A DNA stretch of 64,000 bases from Triangularia verruculosa (lineage: Eukaryota; Ascomycota; Sordariomycetes; Sordariales; Podosporaceae), in assembly GCA_033296885.1 (NCBI GenBank), contig MU863900.1, positions 1 through 64,000 on the forward strand. Direction: 5' to 3'. A program made the position numbers and the translations under genes. Positions within the stretch are counted from its first letter, which is position 1; each line of letters opens with the position of its first letter. Positions 9,952-18,984 of the stretch are shown piece by piece. The notes below the pieces were generated by a model that was given only the letters and a program-made list of their open reading frames with translations, was not told where the DNA came from and ran no database searches.

Positions 9952-10746
9952 ATGTACGACCATCACGAAGCATCCATTGCCAAAATCAAGGCACACTTCA
10001 AAGCTGATACAACAGTTCTTGGATTGATCTTGACTGGTTCCTTGGCCCATGGCTTCGACCGTCCCGACTCGGATGTGGATGTCTTGATTGTGGTGTCAGA
10101 AGACGATTTCGCCCGCCGTTTGGAGACGGGAAACCTCACCATGGTCAGCCACGACTTGTGCACATACCTGGGGGGATTTGTAGATGCGAAGTACACCTCG
10201 CTGTCTCTGATCAACCAGACGGCGGAAAAGGGCAGCGAACCTGCGCGCTGGGCCTACGACGGCGCCAAAGTTCTCTTCAGTCGTTTTGATCCACCAAGCA
10301 TCCTGGAAGACAGCATCAAAAACATACCTTTTTATCAGTCTGAAGGGAAAGAAAACAGAATCATGAGATTCAGGGTTCAATTACAGATTTGGAGATGGTA
10401 CTGTTCTGAGGGGAGAAAGAAGAACAATCCCTACTTGCTGAATGTAGCTGCATCCAAACTGGTCTTATTCGGCGGACGGCTCATATTGGCACACAACGAG
10501 ATTCTCTATCCATTTCACAAGTGGTTTCTCAGGGTGCTGGGAGACGCACCGGAGAAGCCAGAGGGTGTCATGGAACTGGTTGATATGGTTAGCCGGGATC
10601 CGAGTGAGGAGAATACCGAGCGGTTCTTTGAGGTTGTTGCCAACTGGAAGGACTGGACCACAAGTCCTAATAGGCCGGGGGCGCTCTACATGATAGATAG
10701 TGAACTCAACTGGCTTTACCTGCAGACACCTATAGACGACATCTAG
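9952..10746 (+). CDS. MNT-type nucleotidyltransferase domain protein
   Basis: Intronless, 264 residues. The polymerase-beta-like nucleotidyltransferase signature is at residues 28-47: TGS followed by ten residues and then D-V-D (G29-S30, D41, D43). This matches the minimal GSx10DxD motif that binds ATP-Mg. The rest is helical, with conserved-looking RFRVQLQIWRW and PYLLNVAASKLVLFGGRLIL segments, as in kanamycin-nucleotidyltransferase-like proteins. It is cytosolic by absence of a leader. The target (a small molecule, protein or RNA end) cannot be told. It lies 195 bp downstream of the sirtuin on the same strand, with its own TATA box. Confidence 0.78.
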   Translation: MYDHHEASIAKIKAHFKADTTVLGLILTGSLAHGFDRPDSDVDVLIVVSEDDFARRLETGNLTMVSHDLCTYLGGFVDAKYTSLSLINQTAEKGSEPARWAYDGAKVLFSRFDPPSILEDSIKNIPFYQSEGKENRIMRFRVQLQIWRWYCSEGRKKNNPYLLNVAASKLVLFGGRLILAHNEILYPFHKWFLRVLGDAPEKPEGVMELVDMVSRDPSEENTERFFEVVANWKDWTTSPNRPGALYMIDSELNWLYLQTPIDDI

Positions 10747-11197
10747 CTGTGTACCTAGGGAGCCAGCTACCTTGCCTACGGTACTGTGGGCTTTGATCTA
10801 CCTATTTATCTCAAATGACTTTGAATATCCAGATGATAGAACTCACATATTGACCGGTTTCATGGGACAATGAGGAGTACTGGTATGGGAGACAGTATAA
10901 ATGGTTAGCATGCTGCTTACCAAGTACCTTCGATAAAAGGGGGTGGAACTGCTTGAGAAACCTAATCCAAACAAAGAAGTTGGTTCCAACCCTACCTAAT
11001 CAAGGGCTTATTGATTCCACACAAAGAATTGTCCCTTGTGAAACGGGGTAGGCATACTCGTCTTGCTATTGATATCTGCAGAATGGAAGACTTGCTTTTG
11101 AGTATTTAAGACACGTTGGGCTACCATCTCCACCACGTCCCAACAGAAACCACACACCACCAGCTTGCCACCTGCTGTTGTTTACCTGATCTGGAAG
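10747..11197. other. Intergenic region without a supported gene
   Basis: About 450 bp. Only short ORFs without support. It contains TACCTA-type motifs near 10752-10800 and the promoter of the APH-like locus; no clear TATA box was seen. Confidence 0.45.
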
Positions 11198-12367
11198 ATG
11201 GCATCCACCTTTTTTCCCGCCAGACTGCATGATAGCCGTCCCCCCTCACCACAAGACCTCATCCTCCGGCAGGACCAACACACCCGATGGATTGTTCAGC
11301 GCGAGGGCGAGGCCATTACGGCTCAGCCGACTAGAAAGACGGTAGTCAACGCTCAGCAAATTGATACGCTTCTTGAGAGCTATCGATCCCAAAGCATCAT
11401 AGATCTGCCTGAGGATTTCAGAGTGACCATGATTGCCAGGGGGCAATTCTCCTTCATCTTCGAAATCCGTACTGACAGACCGTGGACAGACCGTCGCCTG
11501 CCCGGGGTTACCATTCCGGCCATTGTCATTCTGCGGGTGAGCCTGCCATGGGCTCCATATTATGGCACTGAAAGCGAGGTGGCGGCCATGCTCTTTGCAA
11601 GCCGTCAAGGAGTTCCTGTGCCACAGGTGTATTTCTTTGACTCATCAGCAAAGAATGACTACGGAATCGAGTTCACTATCCAGTAGCTGGTCCATGGCGA
11701 GGGACTAGACACCAATCCTTCACTGGTGCCAGAAGCTGTTGAGTGCTGGCACCGACTTTGGAATAGCTGTGACTTCATACAATCCGGAAGTCTTTACTGT
11801 GAGTGGAATAGCCAGAACTTTTTTGTTGGTCCAATGGTGGACCATGAGTTCTTTGCTCCACGTCTGGGGCAGGTCACTCACGAACTGCCACAGTTCGGGC
11901 CTTTCCCAACCTGGGTAAGCTATGTCCAGGCACTCTTCAATGTCAGGAGACAGAGAGACTGGGCACAGTGCCATCAAGGCTTACAAATTCTTTCTTCACT
12001 CCCAGACTGCTCGGTCGATGTTGACAAATTTCTCACTAGGCTCTCCGAGATCCAAGTCATGACCCGTTCAGCATCTTCTTTGGTCTTCAAGCCAAGAATG
12101 ATCCATTGGGATATGCATGAACGCAATGTTCTCGTGCAACTTGATGGTAAGCGAATTGCAGCGGTGATTGATTGGGACGCTGTGATCATTGAGCCTGCTG
12201 GACTCTGTCGGTCTATCAGCCCTTCCTGTGTGCTTGATCACATGTCCTCATGGGAGCAGGTTAGACAAGACTGGCATCTTCCAGTTGAGTGGTGGGATGA
12301 GAAAGCCAAGGTTGTGCGAGCAGACCTTCTCTATGACATTCGTCGTTTTTACGTCAAGCCAACATGA
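11198..12367 (+). pseudogene. Aminoglycoside-phosphotransferase-fold kinase gene broken by one TAG
   Basis: A frame of 390 codons encodes a fungal APH/choline-kinase-like protein: ATP-binding N-lobe (RGQFSFIFEI, AIVILRVSLPW, ESEVAAMLFA, VPVPQVYFFDSS), catalytic loop MIHWDMHERNVLV and metal-binding VIDWD. All are intact. However, a TAG at 11684-11686 lies in the hinge (GIEFTIQ-stop-LVHGEGLD), where relatives have a sense codon. Both halves are in the same frame with no shift. CAG to TAG is a CpA to TpA change, the type caused by RIP, although AAG or GAG to TAG are also single steps. A 60-bp GTGTAT...TAG intron (11627-11686) would avoid the stop, but would delete the conserved YFFDSS...GIEFTI strand and hinge. 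Recent pseudogene, base error or readthrough are the alternatives. Confidence 0.65.
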
Positions 12368-12855
12368 TTGATACTGAGTTCCTAGCAATTTCCTTTTAAC
12401 GAAAAATATTGTACGTTTGCTGAGTTTCCCGTAAAATGCGTGATACAATACAATCCAGAGCCGTGGACTGCTGGCCGAGCAAGGATTCAAAGGAGGTACA
12501 TACGTAGGTGCCTAAGATACCTAGTAACAGGTACTCACGAACCGGGGGAAATAGTTTGATCTATAGACCTAGGATAACATATGCGCTCGGATTTTCACTG
12601 GTGGTAAAGGAGAAAGAGGCTATGGTATACTGCAAGGCACCAGGCCGGAGTAGTAAATTAAATGATAGAATCTGCGAGTTGGTGTGATATTCTAATGAAC
12701 GACTTCCAGAAAACCCCACCTGCGTCCCAACCTTGACTCATTCCCCCAAAACTGACGAGGTCCAGCCCCAGTCCAAACATTTCCGCAAAGCTTCCGTTAC
12801 TTCCTAAAAATTCAGTCTTGAGCATCTTCCGCACATCCTCTCAACAACAACAGCA
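12368..12855. other. Intergenic region without a supported gene
   Basis: About 490 bp between convergent loci. Contains several TACCTA/TAGGTG motifs (12500-12535). No coding signal. Confidence 0.45.
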
Positions 12856-13143
12856 TCAGTCAGGAGTTTCCCCTGCAGCTCTGAGGTCAGTGTCGGTAGG
12901 GTACGTCGTATTGACTTTGTTATTTCCGTCAATCATGTCGCCGATGGTGCCAGCTACTGTCCGTATTGCGAGGCATAGTGGGCACAGTGCATTTTTATAG
13001 GGCCACTTGCAACGCTCGACTTTAACGCAGAGTGGACCATCTGTACCGATCTCTCTCTTCTTGCACTCCCTTCTCACGTTGATGCCGACTTTGAAGGTCT
13101 TTCCACAGTCCGCGCAGTCGTATTCAGCCCAACCCCAACACAT
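12856..13143 (-). CDS. Small cysteine-rich CxxC protein (95 aa), hypothetical
   Basis: Open frame from an ATG at 13143 beginning MCWGWAEYDCADCGKTFKVG. Eight cysteines are arranged with two CxxC knuckles (CADC near residue 10 and CPLC near residue 54) and further Cys between, suggesting one or two zinc ribbons. There is no signal peptide, so a nuclear or cytosolic place is likely. Small Cys-rich proteins starting MCxG/MCW are common in Sordariomycetes and mostly uncharacterised. The C-terminal 30 residues look less constrained, so a 3' intron cannot be excluded. Called on cysteine pattern and start context only. Confidence 0.5.
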   Translation of the reverse strand: MCWGWAEYDCADCGKTFKVGINVRRECKKREIGTDGPLCVKVERCKWPYKNALCPLCLAIRTVAGTIGDMIDGNNKVNTTYPTDTDLRAAGETPD

Positions 13144-14684
13144 CTTGTAAGGCGTAGATGGAAGGTAGATAGATGCGAGTAGTACCGTTGATTGATTTCT
13201 GGATGTGGTTTTGATTCGAGTCGTCTGCCTGGCGTCTAAGAATGAGTGGATGATGAAGGCTACCTAGATAGGTAGCGAGGAGGATAACAAAGCGTGGCTG
13301 TGTTTTGCAGTGGTGTGAATGTGGAGGAGGAGGTGTCCATAGTGAAAAGAAGGCAGAAGTAGGAATGTCAAGGGGAATGAGCTTCCTCTATTATAGACGC
13401 ACTACCAAGGTACCAACTAGGCACAGGCTGCTATATCTTTGGTCACTCGGCTTCATCATAGAGGCCATTCGAAACCGTTGCCGTAGTCAGTTCTGTACAA
13501 CACTGCGTCAGTCGTATCAACTCTATAGCAGAAACATAAGATGAGAACATATGTATTCAAATACCTTACTTCAGTTCTCCGGCTTCGGGCTTATCATCTC
13601 ATTTCATTAGCATGAGGAATCAACTTTTATTCATTTCACAGAGGCCCTTTGCCGTGAAGGTTCTCAATACAGTAGTACAGCTAAATTCAGAGACAGCTTC
13701 CCCGTGGATTGGTGGCATGGTCCGCCTGGCAAACAGACCGCTAAAACTTTCAAAACCTAGGTAGCTAAAATGACCCACCGTATCGCCACTGATACGTCCC
13801 AATGACCCCTAGTCATGCGAAGCTTCAACGACATTTCCTTCAGTATCACCAGGGCTAGGTGCCGGGCTGTATCACTTACAAGCTGGCCACATACGAGTGT
13901 GATACGCCAGATGCGCTCATAACGGCCTACCTACTTTTCTACCAACATGAAACAGCCAGTGACATTTCGGGTGTCCCTGAGATGCGATGAAAATAGTATG
14001 ACTAGGTACCTAGAAAGCCCGCCTGGCAGATGTAGTGAGATGTCGAGACCCAAACTAAGGCCACTTCGTAAACCAGACGAGCAATGGATTGGAAGCCATG
14101 TGTACATATTTCAACTCTAACTTGAAAACCTCGCCGTTACCGGTGTGTCAGATCCGAGTTCCACGAAAACTGAGTGCCCTCGTCATCGTCTTCACGATTC
14201 GCACTGTGAAACATGGACGTTTGCGGTTCCGGACAGGTCCCCAAAGACATCAGCTAAAGAAAAGAAGACCTATTGCTAAGCAACATAGGTACCTAAGGTA
14301 CGTAGCACCTCGCGTCGGCACACATGCCACATGGCCTCAATCCGATCCCCACGTTGTACCCAGCGGGTAAAATGCTACCGTTGCCAGCCGACATTTAGGC
14401 AACTGCCGGCAATGTCAAACAGCCATGTTATGGTAGCTATGCTGGACGTTCTTGTCTGGTATCTTGTCAATCTCCAGCACCTGATTAAAAGCGGTTAATT
14501 ATCTACTCCCATTCAATCTAGGCCACGTTGCCAGAATGGACCACACGCCAAACATAATGCAGTCAGGAGGTGCTCCATATTCTCTGTTAATCAACTTCAA
14601 AGCTGCGAGAGCCTATTCCCTGGTGACGACAAGCGATCCACGTTGAGCAACGCGACAAACATATCCCAGCAGACATCCTTCAGC
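13144..14684. other. Intergenic region without a supported gene
   Basis: About 1.5 kb. Short ORFs on both strands lack support. It is rich in the palindromic TAGGTACCTA-type motif (near 13260, 13390, 13757, 14003 and 14284). The end nearest 14685 is the SET-gene promoter and leader. Confidence 0.5.
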
Positions 14685-15965
14685 ATGGCGTGGGGACATG
14701 TCTCCCTCGCGAGGGTGCTTCTCTTTGGATTAGCAGGCCCATTCGCCACTGCAGCAGACTCGAAGAAAGACGGCCTTGCTTCTGAGGAGATCCAGAAGAA
14801 AACAGTTTACACCGGCAATGCGACCGAGCCAGTCCTCTCTTCACCTCCCACTGACAAGTGGTGGAAGTCCAGCGTCTGCCAAGGCTCGTACTGCGTCTAC
14901 ACAAACCTTCGAATTGCCAATCGCCGCGGATTGGTCTTGGTAACAAAGCCAGATGAATACAACAAGGTCGAGCGAATCGAAGCTTATCTCGAAAGGGCGG
15001 ACAACAAATGGGAAGACGATTCCCTCCTTGCAGAGACCGAAATACTCGAAAAGGGTCTTGGCCTAACTGCAAAACAGCCCATCCGCCGTGGGAAGCCCCT
15101 CAGCTCCTGGTCGCCCGTGTTGCTGGTGCACAAGGATCTCTTTGAAGACGTTGTCAAGAAGAAGGAGCGCACCCGGTTGCTGGAAGCGGCAGTCAACTAC
15201 CTCCCTGATGATACCCGAGCAGCCTTCAACCGACAACGCAACCGGCCCGGGCACAACCCTGGCGAGAGTCCTCGTTCGATTGAGGAAATCCTCCACGCCC
15301 ACCCCTTCGAAGTCGACCTTGGGGCTGGATACCGCCAGGAGCACAGCTCCAAGCACTACGTCAACTACCCCGAGGTGGCCGTTTTCCAGCACGACTGCCG
15401 GCCAAACGTCGCCTTCTACATTGATCAGCACCTGCAACACCGCACTACGGTAGCGCGGAAAGTTGCCGAAGGTGAGGAGCTCTCGATCGCCTACATTGAC
15501 CCCCTTCTGCCTCGCAAACAAAGGTCCGACTGGGTGAAGCGGTTTCGGGGCAGCAACAAACCATGCCCTTGCGCGGCCTGCACTGGCAACAATAAACCAT
15601 CGCAGCTCAAGAAGTCGGACAAGAACGTTGAAGAGATCAACTCGATCAAGGCTGAGCTCAAGAACCACGACAGCAAGAAGGTGACTACATCCTTGGTCGA
15701 CCGGTATGTGAAGTTGATGCAGGAGGAAAAGCTGCAAGTCAAGTATGCCGAGGCATGGGAGTTGGCGGCGTTGAACTACAACTATTTGGGAGAGGACAAG
15801 AAGGCAAAGAAATATGCCGACTTGGCCGTCCAGGCGGGGATTGTGGAGGGAGGAAAAGATAGCAACGACGTCGTTGCCATGAGAGTCTTTGCAAGTGACG
15901 TCAAAGGGCATTATAGTTACCGCTATACCCTGAAGAGGAGAGGAATCAAGGAGCCAGGGCAGTAG
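14685..15965 (+). CDS. SET-domain protein with an N-terminal signal peptide
   Basis: Intronless, 426 residues from the first ATG (14685). Residues 1-24 (MAWGHVSLARVLLFGLAGPF...) look like a cleavable signal peptide, unusual for a SET protein. The split SET domain runs from the glycine-rich GLGLTAKQPIRRGKPL to the core motif FQHDCRPNVAFYID (the NHxCxPN equivalent, with Gln for Asn) and GEELSIAYIDPLLPRKQRSDWVKR. A post-SET cysteine cluster CPCAAC follows. The tail (SQLKKSDKNVEEINSIKAEL onward) is helical and TPR-like, as in SMYD-like enzymes. Family members methylate lysine using S-adenosylmethionine. Secretory-pathway location is inferred from the leader and is not proof of activity there. Confidence 0.82.
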   Translation: MAWGHVSLARVLLFGLAGPFATAADSKKDGLASEEIQKKTVYTGNATEPVLSSPPTDKWWKSSVCQGSYCVYTNLRIANRRGLVLVTKPDEYNKVERIEAYLERADNKWEDDSLLAETEILEKGLGLTAKQPIRRGKPLSSWSPVLLVHKDLFEDVVKKKERTRLLEAAVNYLPDDTRAAFNRQRNRPGHNPGESPRSIEEILHAHPFEVDLGAGYRQEHSSKHYVNYPEVAVFQHDCRPNVAFYIDQHLQHRTTVARKVAEGEELSIAYIDPLLPRKQRSDWVKRFRGSNKPCPCAACTGNNKPSQLKKSDKNVEEINSIKAELKNHDSKKVTTSLVDRYVKLMQEEKLQVKYAEAWELAALNYNYLGEDKKAKKYADLAVQAGIVEGGKDSNDVVAMRVFASDVKGHYSYRYTLKRRGIKEPGQ

Positions 15966-17151
15966 ATATGACAAAGGTAACCCATCCCTAATCATAGGCC
16001 AACGCGGTGGAAATCGAAAGATTCAGTCGGTAGTGTAGAAATCAAACGTCATTATGACCAAATAAATTCTTTCCTGTGTGTCCTTCGAGGCTGAAGTGAG
16101 GACCTCTTCATTGCGTAGGTACCTACTGCTGGTGGTGCCAGGGGGAGCATGCTCTTTCATCCTGACACGAGAAGCATGACCATCTTCAGACAAGGCTGGG
16201 CCCGGTGATCCATTAGCTCGGTATCACGAGGCTCACATGGCCTTGCTCCTATGACACAAATGGCCACACCACTGATTGCGCGGCGTTTGAAATAGATACC
16301 TAGGTAGGTACCTGAGCCTAGATCTTCAGGCATGTTGTGTCATATGGATTCGTTTTCTCATGTCCGATATATTCTCTCGGAGGGAGACGAAACGCCACAA
16401 CCTGATGTGATTTCTTGCTGCGCCCTCTGACAATTTGACACCGGAGTCCTCTGGTGAGAGTGAGAACTTGGTGGGAGGGCGAATAGTGGGCCTTGCCGTT
16501 ACATCGCCAAGGAGGACGGAATCATGCTTGTGGCTGTTGGGTTGCTGTGCCGCTCAGTCGCCTAGACCCGTGCGAGGCAACCCGGAGCTGGCCTTTTCTT
16601 GCGGCCGCTGATGGTATTCTTGCCCTATTGGATCGAGGGCACTGAGGCTCAGGAAGCTCGCCTGGAAAGCTGCACCACCTTTGCCTTCTTCAAAGTTGAG
16701 ACGACACGTCATGTTGGTTGCACATGGAACACCACATAGAACACGGACATGGCTGGTGCGTGTCCAAGGCACCCGGCTGTTCAGTGCTCAGTCCCCAGGC
16801 ATACTGGTAGAGCCTAATCTTTACGCGACATTCACCTGCGCGGAGTCGAGCATTTTTCTGTTCGGTTACGAGTCCCGTCGCTGGCTGGTCCCGATTCCCG
16901 AATGGTGACCCGAAAGCTTGCCGTGGTGGCTTGCATCTGAATGGCCTGCTCTCGCGTTTCGAGGGTGCTTCGCCTCAGGTTTACATAAGCGCCAACAGCG
17001 CACCAAGCCTTGTGGGGAAAACGCCGCTGCAGCTGCGGATGTCCGCAGCAGCAACCCATGCAAGGCACCCGTCAAATGCACAACACCCAATCGGCCATCG
17101 TGCATCTGGACCTGGGGAAGCTCACCCCAGGGCTGCCTCAGTAGCACGATC
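15966..17151. other. Intergenic region without a supported gene
   Basis: About 1.2 kb. No convincing ORF. Contains TAGGTACCTA-type motifs at about 16115 and 16297. The 3' end holds the promoter of the Cys/His repeat gene. Confidence 0.5.
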
Positions 17152-17159
17152 TATATAAG
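17152..17159 (+). promoter_or_regulatory. TATA box that decides the start of the Cys/His repeat gene
   Basis: TATATAAG directly abuts an in-frame ATG at 17160. Transcription should begin about 30 bp downstream, after that ATG, so the next in-frame ATG at 17214 is preferred. Confidence 0.55.
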
Positions 17160-17213
17160 ATGCGGCTGCAAGCCCGACTTCCGACACGCGCACAAAAGAC
17201 ACAATATTCATAT

Positions 17214-18407
17214 ATGACCGTCTCGACCAAGCTCTCAGCTCAAACTACTTCACATACAAAACACTCGACCAATCTCGACAGTACGGATTCGCTATTGCCA
17301 CCCATGAGTCCTTCCGATACTTCTTACAACTACTACTCAGACGGCAGCACCGGGGTTTACTCCGACTCTGATCCCAGAAACTGCCTGGTGTCTGGCTGCC
17401 GCCGGAAGCACGCGTTTGCCCGTGTGGATGGCCGCAAGATCTACTCCGAGTTCTGCAACATCCACACCTGCGAACGAACCTTTTCCCTCTCCAAGGGTCT
17501 CCACTGCCCCAACCCTAAAAAAGAGCATGAGCGATTCTGCTCCTCCGACCTCGACTGCGGGCACCCAGACTGTCCGCAGTCTGGCTCTTATTCATCGTCG
17601 GGAGAATGGACACAGTACTTCTGCCCTCGTCACCGCTGCACCACGCGCGGTTGTCTGTCCGGGTCGACCAACAAGAAGCAGCAGCAGAGATGTGACCTCC
17701 ACATGCTGACCTGCAACGTGCCCCGGTGCGAGAGACCATGCTATGAGAACAGAGACGGAACTCTGGACATTGTGTGCGCGGCCCACTACGGCAGCTTCAA
17801 CTGCGCTTGGGCTGGTTGCGCCAGAAGGAAACCGGGATACGACACCAAGTACTGCCTGGAACACAAATGCGCCTTCGGAGAGTGCTCTCACGGCAGGGAA
17901 AGGGACGCAAGGTGGTGCAAGGATCATAAATGTGCCATTTCGTCCTGTGACAGAGGGGTCAAGGAAAATGGGGGAACCATGTGCAAGGACCACGAGTGCA
18001 ATGCGTCCAGGTGCAAACTGGCAAGAATGGCCGGGGCTGATTTTTGTGCCAGTCACGGGTGCAAGGGCAAGAACTGCCCCTACGGAGCACGCTTTCCTGG
18101 CGGCTACTGCGACGAGAAGCATGCTTGCATTGTGGGCATGTGCTTCAACCCAAGGTCAACCGTGGCGAGCTCGACGCTGGGCATTTTCACGGATCGGTGT
18201 GTAGAGCACGATCGGCTGAACAGGGCGGGGAGGAGACTATCAACAAACGATATGCCGGAGAGTGAGAGATGGGAGGGCCGGAGGCATCGGTATTCTGATG
18301 ACATCGAGTCCCTAATAAGACGGAGGGAGAAGGAGAAGGAGCAGAGGGGGGCATATGATGCCTACGCATATTCGGGCGGGGTTCGGCGGTATGAGCGGGC
18401 AATCTGA
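17214..18407 (+). CDS. Tandem Cys/His-repeat protein, function unknown
   Basis: Intronless, 397 residues from 17214. After a Ser/Thr-rich 45-residue N-terminus the protein is an array of short units. Their core is C-x2-H-x-C-x4-C followed by 9-15 variable residues and the next C-x2-H. Clear units include YCLEHKCAFGEC, WCKDHKCAISSC, MCKDHECNASRC, FCASHGCKGKNC and YCDEKHACIVGMC, with looser units before them. There are about nine in all. The spacing suggests serial zinc binding. The last 60 residues are Arg/Glu-rich and charged. No signal peptide or catalytic motif is seen. It may be a nucleic-acid or protein scaffold, but I cannot name a family. An upstream ATG at 17160 is rejected on TATA position. 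Confidence 0.75.
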   Translation: MTVSTKLSAQTTSHTKHSTNLDSTDSLLPPMSPSDTSYNYYSDGSTGVYSDSDPRNCLVSGCRRKHAFARVDGRKIYSEFCNIHTCERTFSLSKGLHCPNPKKEHERFCSSDLDCGHPDCPQSGSYSSSGEWTQYFCPRHRCTTRGCLSGSTNKKQQQRCDLHMLTCNVPRCERPCYENRDGTLDIVCAAHYGSFNCAWAGCARRKPGYDTKYCLEHKCAFGECSHGRERDARWCKDHKCAISSCDRGVKENGGTMCKDHECNASRCKLARMAGADFCASHGCKGKNCPYGARFPGGYCDEKHACIVGMCFNPRSTVASSTLGIFTDRCVEHDRLNRAGRRLSTNDMPESERWEGRRHRYSDDIESLIRRREKEKEQRGAYDAYAYSGGVRRYERAI

Positions 18408-18984
18408 GCCGGAAAGATTTGTTTGTTTGGTCGGGCAGTGTACGGTCTGGGCTGGCTGGGGGGTATGGATATAGAACTTGCATCTTGGGCGGAATAGGAC
18501 GATACCCGGAACAATTGCTTAGGAGTTCAGGTGCTGAATAAACTGTTTTCGTGTTTTCTCAAATGAGGTCGCCATTTCATGGTTATCATGGCGTAAACCT
18601 GCATCGGGCTCAGAATTTTCGGGTAGCGGTCCCGAACCGTCTCCTGCCCTTGACTGGAACAATGACTCGACGTCATCATCGAGCAGGGAGAGTTATCGAT
18701 AATCAAGCTTGACAGGGGTTGATTGGCGCCTCCTCGTTCCGACCCCGCTATTGGGCAGTGTTTGATAAAGGTTATCGGCGCCAGTTGGCTGAGCCTTGCT
18801 GCAATGCTGGGCAAGGGTCCAGTTCCAGGTTGGCGTCGTCGGCGTAGCAACATGCGCGTTCAATGACACTCCGAGTCGTGAAGCTCGTCCATCTCCTCCC
18901 AGCATCGTTTATTCTCCTCTTGCGATCTTCCGCGACCCGTCTTTTCCTCTCCGTCGCCATCTCTGCGACCGGACTACCGCAACA
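18408..18984. other. Intergenic region without a supported gene
   Basis: About 580 bp, containing the 3' end of the Cys/His gene and the promoter and leader of the aminopeptidase gene. An ORF frame open upstream of 18985 is not used because the signal peptide starts at 18985. Confidence 0.45.

Noticed and set aside
11627..11686. 60-bp intron GTGTAT...TAG that would remove the stop in the APH-like gene
   Set aside because: It would delete the conserved strand and hinge of the kinase N-lobe; retained only as an alternative to test.
15063..15995. 310-codon ORF antisense to the SET gene
   Set aside because: Shadow frame; the plus strand encodes a complete SET and post-SET domain.
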